Source: a virus. From it: a stretch of DNA of 20,225 bases. Positions 1-6,504 of this stretch are shown here, piece by piece (the stretch's first letter is position 1; each line of letters begins with the position of its first letter). The notes beneath the pieces were generated by a model. That model was not told the DNA's origin. It did no database searches and worked only from the letters and a program-made list of their open reading frames with translations. The stretch covers positions 1 to 20,225 of IMG/VR virus record IMGVR_UViG_3300009159_000424. The stretch is one strand, 5' to 3'. The position numbers and the translations under genes are program-made.

Positions 1-585
1 CCTGAAGGTCATTATGCAGAAGATAATATGAAAGCAACAGTTGTTCCTAACAGAAACAAAATATTTGCTTCTATTACTCAAGCAGTAGCTTTATCAGTTG
101 CAAATCGTACAGGAGAGACTTGTAATATCGCTTTAGGTATTCACGCTGGAGATCATGCAATTTATCCTGATTGTAGACAAGAATTTAGAGATGCAGATGA
201 TGCAGCTTTTAGATTAGGAAATTGGGAAGCAGAAAGAGTAGGTTATTTTACACCTTACTTGGAAGGAGATAAATTTACTATCCTTCAAGACGGAGAAATA
301 TTATGTGAAGAGTTAGGATTAGATTTTGATGAAGTTTATTCAAGAACTAATACTTCTTATAAGCCAATTTTAATTCAAGAATTACCTGAAAATCCTATCT
401 CACCTATTGAAATGATTAATAAATGGTACTCAGATTACAAATCAGCTTCATCAGTTGAAAGAGTAGAAGCATTTATTAAATTAGGAAGAAAAGATCCAGC
501 TCCTTATGCAGACGAAACAGGACCAGTAACATGGGAACATGTAGTAGCAGAAGTAAATAAAGTATTAGATAATCATAACAAATAG
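1..585 (+). CDS. queC: QueC, 7-cyano-7-deazaguanine (preQ0) synthase, 3' part
   Basis: The frame is open from base 1, so the 5' end lies outside the window; 194 residues are visible. QueC converts 7-carboxy-7-deazaguanine to preQ0 using ATP and ammonia. The family motifs VPNRN (about visible residue 15) and GIHAGDHAIYPDC are intact. Phages use this pathway to put 7-deazaguanines into their DNA and so resist restriction; other pathway genes are not in the window. The C-terminal zinc site is odd. The positions that normally hold four cysteines (a C before Y-x-x, then CGxCxxC before VER) read TNTSYKP and YKSASSVERVEAF, so the cysteines are gone while the flanking residues are kept. Assignment is firm. 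Whether it is zinc-free or feeds DNA or tRNA modification is inference. Confidence 0.93.
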   Translation, partial: PEGHYAEDNMKATVVPNRNKIFASITQAVALSVANRTGETCNIALGIHAGDHAIYPDCRQEFRDADDAAFRLGNWEAERVGYFTPYLEGDKFTILQDGEILCEELGLDFDEVYSRTNTSYKPILIQELPENPISPIEMINKWYSDYKSASSVERVEAFIKLGRKDPAPYADETGPVTWEHVVAEVNKVLDNHNK

Positions 586-589
586 TATT

Positions 590-955
590 ATGAACGAAAC
601 AACAACATTTTCAGGAACAACAGGAACAACAGTAGACTATCCAGGAACTTATGGAAATGGATTAGCAACTCCACTAAATGAAGGAAGCGGTACATTTTTT
701 AGCAACGGAAGCAACTATAATTCAATATCAACAGCAATAACAAATTTAAATAACATGAACAAACAAGTAAAAGTAGCAGTATTCACTGTAAAAAGAAATG
801 AAGATAATAAAGTAATATCTTCAACATTCGTAAAAGAATTATGGGTAGAGATTAAAAATGGAGCATCATTAGAATTATCTGTCGCTAAGCAATTAGATAA
901 AGACTTTGATCCAAGTACAACGATCATTAGAGAGATCTACTCAGTTACGTTTTAA
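590..955 (+). CDS. Hypothetical protein, Thr/Ser/Gly-rich N-terminus
   Basis: A 121-residue protein starting four bases after the queC stop. The first 50 residues are rich in Thr, Gly, Ser and Asn with no signal peptide. The second half (KVAVFTVKRNEDNKV, then FVKELWVEIKNG) has an alternating beta-strand character. It could be a small structural or surface protein, but I recognise no family. It sits in a run of close + strand genes with queC and the secreted protein at 957. Confidence 0.75.
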   Translation: MNETTTFSGTTGTTVDYPGTYGNGLATPLNEGSGTFFSNGSNYNSISTAITNLNNMNKQVKVAVFTVKRNEDNKVISSTFVKELWVEIKNGASLELSVAKQLDKDFDPSTTIIREIYSVTF

Positions 956-956
956 T

Positions 957-1469
957 ATGAAAAAAGTATTTTTAGCAGCATTATTGCTAACAGCAATATT
1001 CTCTTCGTACTCCCAAAGTAAAAGGGCAGTAATCGATAAATGTATTAACAAATTAGAGATACAAGGACCAGATGGTGTTATATGTTCAAATGCCTCTAAA
1101 ACAAGATGGTTTACTTTAAGTCCTAGATATAAGATAGATGGCAACAGATTGTCTTGTAGTGGATTTACTGTAATAAGATCCGGTCTTGGTAGTTTAACTA
1201 AAAAAGATCAACTGTTTTTCTCATTTAAAGATGGAACCAAGTTAAGGTTAGAATCAGAAGGAGAATTAAAATTAAACAATACAGTTTATTTTAAACTAAG
1301 TGACTTAGAATTTTCACTAATAAAACTTAAAGCAATTAAATCTGTAAGATACATTAATGGAAATGACTATAAATCTCTTCAATATGTAATGATTGGTAAT
1401 AAGGAACGTAACTATTATACTAACTTATTTAATAACTACCACATCCAAGAGATATATTGTGGTAAATAA
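957..1469 (+). CDS. Secreted protein of unknown function
   Basis: 170 residues starting at MKKVFLAALLLTA, a clear Sec signal peptide with probable cleavage after SSYSQ. A longer reading starts at 906 but adds 17 residues inside the previous gene, so 957 (two bases after the previous stop) is preferred. The mature part has four or more cysteines (KCINKLEI, DGVICSNAS, RLSCSGF, EIYCGK), so disulfide bonds are likely outside the cytoplasm. No family recognised. Its first 21 coding bases are identical to those of the lipoprotein gene at 1496. Confidence 0.82.
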   Translation: MKKVFLAALLLTAIFSSYSQSKRAVIDKCINKLEIQGPDGVICSNASKTRWFTLSPRYKIDGNRLSCSGFTVIRSGLGSLTKKDQLFFSFKDGTKLRLESEGELKLNNTVYFKLSDLEFSLIKLKAIKSVRYINGNDYKSLQYVMIGNKERNYYTNLFNNYHIQEIYCGK

Positions 1470-1495
1470 CAAAAACAATTAATAAACAAACAAAA

Positions 1496-1657
1496 ATGAA
1501 AAAAGTATTTTTAGCATTAGCCATTATGGCTTTAGTGGCAGTAAGTTGTAACCAGGTAACACCACCTGCAAAATTAACATCAGTAGATTCAACAACAGTA
1601 CAAGTCGATTCAATGAGTATCGATTCAACTACAGTAGATACTACAACTGTAAAATAA
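1496..1657 (+). CDS. Small lipoprotein with Val/Asp/Ser/Thr repeats
   Basis: 53 residues: MKKVFLALAIMALVAVSC is a lipoprotein signal with the lipobox cysteine at residue 18. The mature peptide is mostly repeats of the type VDSTTV (TSVDSTTVQVDSM, SIDSTTVDTTTV). It is likely anchored to the inner or outer membrane; the tail is extended and low in complexity. The start has the A-rich leader typical of Bacteroidota genes. The gene ends at the left edge of the long non-coding region. Function unknown; superinfection exclusion is a guess from size and location only. Confidence 0.72.
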   Translation: MKKVFLALAIMALVAVSCNQVTPPAKLTSVDSTTVQVDSMSIDSTTVDTTTVK

Positions 1658-2395
1658 AACACACCCCAGTAGATAGGTCCGCCAAGAAAGTCTTTAAACA
1701 ACGTGGGAACTGCGGCTCTCCCAATGTGGCTGGAATGTTTTATTAAAAATAGGTTAAACATTGAATACCTTTGTACATATTAACTGCTCGTCACAGGGTG
1801 GTCAATGTATTTACATAAAGATACTATCAGTAATGGTAGATGTGTTGTTCCCTTGAGAAAGGAATGAGAGATGGTTCGGTAAAGTGCAAGTCCCAACACA
1901 AATGAGTTCTCAGCAAGTAGTTAATGATAATAAGGCGAGGCTAATTGTAATGAAGAGCTGTTAACTACGTGACCCTACTCTCATAGCAGACCCCCGATTT
2001 GGCGGTCTTAAGGCCCATGAATTGGCATGGAGCTATAAGAAAGAGGGTGCTAAATAAAAACTAATGGGAAGTAGCATTGATAGTATGCATCTTTTAAAGA
2101 GTTGTCCCCTAGTGGGAGTGTACGGACAAAAAGTCAACATCCAAGGAAATCGTTATTGGGTGTCACACGTAGGTGGTAACGAACCTCGTATCTTGGTGTA
2201 ACAACACACCTTTAGTTTAAAACAAATTACCAATGCTCGCTGTTAATTAATGATGGTGCTAAACGGATGAAAAAGGGTTTATAGTAATCTAGAGTACAAG
2301 CAAATCATTAATCAGAAACCCTGCTCTTGTTAACTTCTGAAGTTCTGTTGAACACTAGGGAGCACTAATAAGAAAGACCAAGGTTGGTAAAAAAA
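1658..2395 (+). ncRNA. Very large structured RNA, GOLLD/ROOL-like candidate
   Basis: About 740 bases with no credible ORF but many exact long-range complementarities on the + strand: 1704-1708/1719-1723, 1734-1740/1756-1762, 1841-1847/1894-1900 (TGTGTTG/CAACACA), 1917-1924/1961-1968 (GTAGTTAA/TTAACTAC), 1972-1976/2044-2048 enclosing hairpins 1988-1992/2004-2008 and 2015-2019/2026-2030, 2102-2107/2124-2129, 2141-2145/2192-2196 enclosing 2150-2155/2177-2182, 2246-2254/2304-2312 (9 bp), 2274-2280/2316-2322 (7 bp), 2332-2336/2340-2344. A GAGA tetraloop closes CCTT/AAGG at 1851-1862. The pair 2246-2312 and 2274-2322 cross, forming a pseudoknot; 1865-1869/1908-1912 may cross the 1841 helix. GOLLD and ROOL are giant phage RNAs usually found beside tRNAs, which fits the place and size. 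Membership is inference from context; ends are approximate. Confidence 0.72.
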
Positions 2396-2396
2396 G

Positions 2397-2480
2397 AGTA
2401 GGTTGGTGTCAACGGGAAGTTCCTGCTAGGGCTAACATGGACGGTAAGTCTAGATAGGGGTTCGAATCCCCTACCTACTC
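2397..2480 (+). tRNA. tRNA-like element, long variable region, anticodon uncertain
   Basis: Acceptor strands AGTAGGT (2397-2403) and ACCTACT (2473-2479) pair perfectly. The T arm is canonical: AGGGG, loop TTCGAAT, CCCCT. Between them lie about 50 bases, as in type II tRNAs, and TGGAC/GTCTA (around 2438-2452) would serve as a variable arm. The D arm is too short and no normal anticodon arm can be drawn. The best candidate is AGTTC/GGGCT around a six-base loop CTGCTA, which would give GCT (Ser) with position 38 missing. It may be a decayed tRNA-Ser or a tRNA-like domain of the neighbouring giant RNA. Confidence 0.55.
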
Positions 2481-2486
2481 CAAACA

Positions 2487-2565
2487 GTCAGGTGGGCGTA
2501 ATGAGGAACGGTCTCCGAATCCATGAAATACTGGTTGCTTCTCCGGTTCGAGTCCGGCCCTGACG
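2487..2565 (+). tRNA. tRNA-like element, anticodon uncertain
   Basis: GTCAGG (2487-2492) pairs with CCTGAC (2559-2564), and CCGG-TTCGAGT-CCGG is a clear T arm with four good pairs. The D loop has a plausible GAGGAA segment. The anticodon arm is irregular: CCA/TGG closes an eight-base loop TGAAATAC, possibly reading GAA (Phe). A homing endonuclease gene starts 37 bases downstream. It could be a functional but divergent tRNA or a decayed one. Confidence 0.5.
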
Positions 2566-2583
2566 CTAATGTTTTTGAAATTT

Positions 2584-2604
2584 CATACTATTTATTAATG
2601 TATG
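2584..2604 (+). promoter_or_regulatory. Hairpin over the start codon of the first homing endonuclease
   Basis: CATAC (2584-2588) pairs with GTATG (2600-2604), which contains the ATG at 2602. ATT/AAT pairs continue inside, and CTATTTATTA (2588-2597) lies across the tip. Transcripts entering from upstream would hide the start codon. The same motif and design recur before the other two homing endonucleases (6473-6497 and 12288-12311). Confidence 0.5.
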
Positions 2605-3228
2605 GCAAATATAAATAAAAACAAACAGGTACATTTTTTGTATAAAAGTACAAATACGTTAAATGGAAACTACTATATTGGAATTCATTCTACAAACAAA
2701 ATAGACGATTCTTACATAGGAAGCGGAACGAGATTTAGAAAAGAGGTTGGAAAGTATGGTAAGCAGAATTTTAAGAGGGAGATTTTAGATTTTTTTAATT
2801 CAAGAGAAGATGCTTTAGCTGCTGAGTATAGGGTAGTTTCTGAAGTGATTTTAGATGTAAATTGTTTAAATTTATGTCAAGGGGGAAGAGTAGGAGGGCT
2901 TAACGAGGAAGCTCGTAGGTTAAGTAAAGAAAAAAGAGATTGGCTTAGAAAACACGATAAAGAGTGGAATAAGAAAGTAAGCACAAATGTAAGTACAGGA
3001 TTACGTATACATTACGAAAACAGGCCTGGAACCTTTACAGGAAGGACTCACAAATCAGAGAGTATTGAGAAAATCAAAGCAGCAGCTAAAAATAGAGGGA
3101 TAGGTAAAACAAACTCACAATACGGAACCTGCTGGATAACAAACGAGACAGAAAATAAAAAAATAAACAGAACAGACATAATCCCAGATGGATGGAGATT
3201 GGGAAGAGTAATAAGAAACAAGTATTAA
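2602..3228 (+). CDS. GIY-YIG homing endonuclease with NUMOD3 region
   Basis: 208 residues. The N-terminal GIY-YIG nuclease core is seen as FLY (12-14) and YYIG (24-27), followed by SYIGSGTRF, and a candidate catalytic Glu in LAAEYRVVSE (about 76). A NUMOD3-type DNA-binding segment (THKSESIEKIKAAAK) lies near 150. The C-terminal block QYGTCWI followed by IPDGWRLGR is typical of phage free-standing endonucleases. Such enzymes cut a specific site and spread their own gene by recombination. It is a paralogue of the product at 6505, sharing the same ends and layout. It sits just downstream of a tRNA-like element and has a start-codon hairpin. Confidence 0.9.
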   Translation: MANINKNKQVHFLYKSTNTLNGNYYIGIHSTNKIDDSYIGSGTRFRKEVGKYGKQNFKREILDFFNSREDALAAEYRVVSEVILDVNCLNLCQGGRVGGLNEEARRLSKEKRDWLRKHDKEWNKKVSTNVSTGLRIHYENRPGTFTGRTHKSESIEKIKAAAKNRGIGKTNSQYGTCWITNETENKKINRTDIIPDGWRLGRVIRNKY

Positions 3229-3305
3229 AAGGATAAATTAACAAAAAGAACGGTAGTTATTTAACCAATTTTATTTAGTGTAATATTTATAATTAAACTA
3301 ATAGA

Positions 3306-4991
3306 ATGAAAAAATTAATTTTGTTGCTAATTTTATTTATTGGATTTAATAGTAATTCTCAAACTGTTTGGAATGGAACTACTTGGTCACTAGGAGCTCC
3401 TAATGAGTTTATAGATGCCACACTTCAAGGAAATTATAATGGAGTTAGTTTTAAATGTTATAATCTTCTTATTGAAGCAGGAGCTATGTTAACAATACCT
3501 CCTTTTCTATATGTATCTGCAACTAATAATTTAACTGTTAATGGAACTTTAGGTTTATCAGACAGTGCTTCTTTTATACAGGTAAATGATTCAGGAACAG
3601 TTAGCGGTACAGGAACAATATTCTGTATTAGAAATACTACCCCAATGATTGCTAATGACTATACTTATTGGTCAAGTCCAATGGTAGATAGTACATTAGG
3701 TTCTAGTTTTAGTTCTTGGGTAACAGATAGAATATTTAAGTTTAATACAAGTAACTTCATTGATATTGAGACCACTTATAACGGTACTTATATCAATGCA
3801 TTTCCTGATGGTCAAGATGATAATGGTGATGCTTGGCAACCAATGGATCAAACAGACATAATGGTTCCAGGTATAGGATTTGCAGCCAAAGCATCAAGTG
3901 ATGTAACAACACCAACTATTTATGCTGCTACTTTTATAGGACAACCTAACAATGGAATAATTTCAGTTCCTTTAGTTATGAGTGGTAATCCATTAAGTAA
4001 TACAGATGATTTTAATCTTGTTGGAAATCCTTATTTAAGCTCTTGCTTTTCTGATAACCTTATCAACGCAAATCCAGATATTTCAGGAACTTTATATTTT
4101 TGGACACACACAACAGTAATTTCTCCAAGCAATTCAGGGATAAACATTTTAAATTTTACAAGCAATGATTACTCTAGATTAAATTTAACTGGAGGAACTA
4201 AGTCAGTAACTAACAGTGATAGACCAACTAGGTATATTGCTTCTTGTCAAGGCTATATGGTAAGAGCATTAAATCCTGGCACATTTACACATAACAATTC
4301 TTTAAGAAACGAGGGATATTCAAACGAAGATTTTCATAGAATAATAGTTCCAAAACAGTACTGGATTGCTCTAACTTATGAGGAGCAGTATTCAGAAGTA
4401 CTAATAGATTACAGAAGTAATACTTCGCTTGCAAATGATTACAGGTATGATGAAGAAAATGGAAATGGTAATACTTGGATTAGCCTTTATACTGTAAATG
4501 AAAATAATTATAAGATTGAATCTAGAGGTTCTTTCAATGATGATGATGCTATTCAATTAGGTTACAAAGCAAATGTTCCTGGTAATTTTACTTTATCATC
4601 AGATGGATTCACAAACTTTGAAGGATACAATTTAATATTATTTGATTCTCAATTTGGCACATTCCATAACTTGCAAACACCTTATACCTTTAATACAGAA
4701 ATAGGAACTTTTGATAATAGATTTACTTTAATGTATATAAACTCATTAAATAATCCAGAAAATGAATTACTACAAGTTAAACTATTCCCTAATCCATCAA
4801 GTGATATTGTAAATATTAATATTGACAATGTTAAAAATTTACAAGTATTAATATTTGATGTAACTGGAAAAATTGTTAAAACATTTTTAGAAACAAATAA
4901 GATCTATGTAGGCGATTTAGCTAATGGATTTTATTTAGTTAAATTAAAAAGTAACGAAAATACTAAAACATTTAAGTTTTACAAAAAATAA
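3306..4991 (+). CDS. Secreted protein with type IX secretion sorting domain
   Basis: 561 residues. Residues 1-19 (MKKLILLLILFIGFNSNSQ) are a Sec signal peptide. The last 75 or so residues form a type A T9SS C-terminal domain (Por secretion tail): VKLFPNPSSDIVNI, then VLIFDVTGKIV, and the final GFYLVKLKS...TFKFYKK strand. In Bacteroidota this domain sends cargo through the outer membrane for release or surface anchoring. The central part (VWNGTTWSLGAPN, DDFNLVGNPYLSS) resembles large flavobacterial cell-surface proteins and has no catalytic motif I can identify. It is followed 51 bases later by a lipoprotein gene, so the two may act together at the cell surface. A T9SS cargo in a phage is unusual and suggests acquisition from a host. 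ATATTTAT at 3283-3290 may be part of its promoter. Confidence 0.9.
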   Translation: MKKLILLLILFIGFNSNSQTVWNGTTWSLGAPNEFIDATLQGNYNGVSFKCYNLLIEAGAMLTIPPFLYVSATNNLTVNGTLGLSDSASFIQVNDSGTVSGTGTIFCIRNTTPMIANDYTYWSSPMVDSTLGSSFSSWVTDRIFKFNTSNFIDIETTYNGTYINAFPDGQDDNGDAWQPMDQTDIMVPGIGFAAKASSDVTTPTIYAATFIGQPNNGIISVPLVMSGNPLSNTDDFNLVGNPYLSSCFSDNLINANPDISGTLYFWTHTTVISPSNSGINILNFTSNDYSRLNLTGGTKSVTNSDRPTRYIASCQGYMVRALNPGTFTHNNSLRNEGYSNEDFHRIIVPKQYWIALTYEEQYSEVLIDYRSNTSLANDYRYDEENGNGNTWISLYTVNENNYKIESRGSFNDDDAIQLGYKANVPGNFTLSSDGFTNFEGYNLILFDSQFGTFHNLQTPYTFNTEIGTFDNRFTLMYINSLNNPENELLQVKLFPNPSSDIVNINIDNVKNLQVLIFDVTGKIVKTFLETNKIYVGDLANGFYLVKLKSNENTKTFKFYKK

Positions 4992-5042
4992 ATCTTCCAG
5001 ATCTAACTTGACCTACAAGCTAACAATTTAAAAATAAATAAA

Positions 5043-5909
5043 ATGAAAAAAACAATTTTTTTTTTACTAGCTATCATTAGTTTAGTAAGCTGTTCAAATG
5101 AAACAGAAAACAACTCTACTAAAGCAGGGAGTAATTTAGCTACAGTATCTACTGTAAACAGTTATAATTTTTCAATTAACAGTAGCGTATACACACCGTT
5201 AGTTAACAAAACAGTATTTCAATCAGGAATACAATTAAATACAGATGCAACTTCTACTGCAATTACTTTACCTTTCCCATTTACTATGTACGGGGAAGCA
5301 ATGACAACTGTATACTTATCCAATAATGGCTTCATTGGCTTTGGAAGTGCACCAAATAGAACAACAATTTATAATGCAATTTCTTCAAGTGAAACATTAG
5401 CAAAGTACCTAATTTCATTCAGCAATCAAATTACAGCTTGGAATGGCGAAGGTTCACAACCAGAAGTAAGTTATGGTCAAAATGTTTTAGGTGATATGGT
5501 TTTTCAATTCCAAGATGTATCTATTCAAACAGCACCAGGAGTTAGAATGACTTTTCAAATAATATTAAAAGCTAATGGTTCAACAATACAAATTGTGTTT
5601 GGACCAAACTGTACAGGACAAGATCAAATATCAAATACATCAGTTAGATCTTTTGAGGTTGGATTAAGAGGTTTGCAAGTTGCTCCAAGTTGGAATCCAA
5701 CTAGTATTTTTAAACAAACAGTAACTGGAGGATACCACAACCGTGTATTAGTTTCAGGAAATTGGAATATACTTAGTAATGTAAAAGTGGGTACGTTAGC
5801 TAGTTCAGCTATGTCACCAAGAACAGGTATTAACATGCCACCAACAGTTATGCCTAATATAACTGTAATGCCAAGTAATGGAAGAACTTATCAATGGACA
5901 GCAAATTAA
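5043..5909 (+). CDS. Surface lipoprotein, beta-sandwich-like
   Basis: 288 residues with a lipoprotein signal, MKKTIFFLLAIISLVSC (lipobox Cys 17), then SNETEN, a Ser/Asn/Glu-rich tether of the kind seen in surface-exposed lipoproteins. The mature part contains LPFPFTMYG and VYLSNNGFIGFGS. This resembles a module common in secreted Bacteroidota proteins, in which a folded sheet shows 'FPFxxYG...SNNGFIxFG'. No enzyme motif is seen. It follows the T9SS cargo gene and may share its transcript. Possible roles are host-surface modification, receptor masking or adhesion (inference). The C-terminus is rich in Pro and Met (INMPPTVMPNITVMPSN). Confidence 0.85.
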   Translation: MKKTIFFLLAIISLVSCSNETENNSTKAGSNLATVSTVNSYNFSINSSVYTPLVNKTVFQSGIQLNTDATSTAITLPFPFTMYGEAMTTVYLSNNGFIGFGSAPNRTTIYNAISSSETLAKYLISFSNQITAWNGEGSQPEVSYGQNVLGDMVFQFQDVSIQTAPGVRMTFQIILKANGSTIQIVFGPNCTGQDQISNTSVRSFEVGLRGLQVAPSWNPTSIFKQTVTGGYHNRVLVSGNWNILSNVKVGTLASSAMSPRTGINMPPTVMPNITVMPSNGRTYQWTAN

Positions 5910-5940
5910 TAAAATCTTATAAAAATAAATAAGATAACTG

Positions 5941-5971
5941 TTGCATAATAAAATAAAAATTCGTATATTTA
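5941..5971 (+). promoter_or_regulatory. Promoter P1, TTG-N20-TATATTTA
   Basis: TTG at 5941-5943, 20 bases, then TATATTTA at 5964-5971, preceded by TTCG. This matches the Bacteroidota housekeeping layout (TTG near -33, TAnnTTTG near -7). It lies 71 bases upstream of P2; both serve the small gene at 6062. Confidence 0.8.
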
Positions 5972-6011
5972 TAATATATAAAAAGTAACATAAAAATAAA
6001 TCAACTTATAG

Positions 6012-6042
6012 TTGGTTCGGAAAGGAAAAGTTCATATATTTA
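6012..6042 (+). promoter_or_regulatory. Promoter P2, TTG-N20-TATATTTA
   Basis: TTG at 6012-6014 and TATATTTA at 6035-6042 with the same 20-base spacing; the extension is TTCA instead of TTCG. The 46-residue gene begins 19 bases after the box, so the leader is short. Confidence 0.8.
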
Positions 6043-6061
6043 TATATAGAAAGCAATTAAA

Positions 6062-6202
6062 ATGAAAGCACAACAAAACATACATCAACTTAATATAGTA
6101 GCGGAAAGAGCCATTAGTCAATGGTCGGATTCGTTATGTGGAGATATTGTCTTTGGCTTTACGTATAATAACGAACCGAAAACAACCAAAACCGGGATAT
6201 GA
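6062..6202 (+). CDS. Small protein, 46 residues, unknown function
   Basis: Starts MKAQQNIHQLNIVAERAI and ends KTTKTGI. No signal peptide or membrane segment; one cysteine (SLCGDIVFGF). I do not recognise it. Support for a real gene comes from its surroundings: two tandem promoters directly upstream and a strong intrinsic terminator 34 bases downstream make it a separate one-gene transcription unit, which suggests high early expression. Confidence 0.65.
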   Translation: MKAQQNIHQLNIVAERAISQWSDSLCGDIVFGFTYNNEPKTTKTGI

Positions 6203-6235
6203 TATAATTAACTTATACATATAAATTCTAATAAG

Positions 6236-6271
6236 AACCCGGATCAAATAAAAAAAGATTCGGGTTTTTTT
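6236..6271 (+). terminator. Strong intrinsic terminator
   Basis: AACCCGGATC (6236-6245) and GATTCGGGTT (6257-6266) form a ten-pair stem with one G-T pair, followed by TTTTT. It separates the 46-residue gene from the tRNA-Ser unit, whose promoter starts 12 bases later. Confidence 0.9.
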
Positions 6272-6282
6272 ATTAAAAAAAG

Positions 6283-6313
6283 TTGCTAAAAAGAATAAAA
6301 GTTCATATATTTA
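6283..6313 (+). promoter_or_regulatory. Promoter P3 for the tRNA array
   Basis: TTG at 6283-6285 and TATATTTA at 6306-6313, spacing 20, with TTCA before the box. It lies about 50 bases upstream of tRNA-Ser and is the only such promoter found before the 6365-7797 tRNA region. Confidence 0.8.
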
Positions 6314-6364
6314 GGTATAGAAAGAAAGAATAAGAGTTCATTGACATATTGGATAAAATTAAAT

Positions 6365-6452
6365 GGAGAGGTGGCAGAGTTGGTCGATTGCGCTAGTCTT
6401 GAAAACTAGAGATCCCTTAAAAGGTCCATGGGTTCGAATCCCATCCTCTCTT
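6365..6452 (+). tRNA. tRNA-Ser (anticodon TGA)
   Basis: Type II tRNA. The acceptor is GGAGAGG/CCTCTCT, with a G1-T72 wobble. The anticodon stem is CTAGT/ACTAG around loop CTTGAAA (anticodon TGA), followed by a long variable arm. The T arm is ATGGG-TTCGAAT-CCCAT. CCA is not encoded. A copy of the acceptor start, GGAGAG, recurs just after the gene at 6455-6460. An endonuclease gene follows. Confidence 0.93.
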
Positions 6453-6472
6453 CTGGAGAGCTGTTTTTGTAT

Positions 6473-6497
6473 TTCCTTGCTATTTATTAGAAAGGAA
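6473..6497 (+). promoter_or_regulatory. Hairpin hiding the ribosome site of the second homing endonuclease
   Basis: TTCCTT (6473-6478) pairs with AAGGAA (6492-6497). CTA/TAG pairs continue inside and the loop is TTTAT. The 3' arm contains the Shine-Dalgarno-like AAGGAA, 8-13 bases before the ATG at 6505. The tip carries CTATTTATTA (6480-6489), as in the other two homing endonuclease leaders. Confidence 0.55.
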
Positions 6498-6504
6498 GTA
6501 CATC

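Noticed and set aside
715-927. Reverse-strand ORFs across the window (for example 715-927, 941-1144, 1429-1761, 5624-5836, 7280-7480, 10774-11019, 11376-11573, 17355-17729, 18034-18222, 18877-19352)
   Set aside because: They lie opposite well-supported + strand genes or tRNAs, have no fitting start context and show no recognisable protein.
906-956. Longer start for the secreted protein
   Set aside because: It would place 17 residues before a clear signal peptide and overlap the upstream gene; 957 is the better start.
1658-2480. Group I intron splitting a tRNA gene
   Set aside because: I found no group I core motifs, and the tRNA-like element at 2397 has both acceptor strands next to each other.
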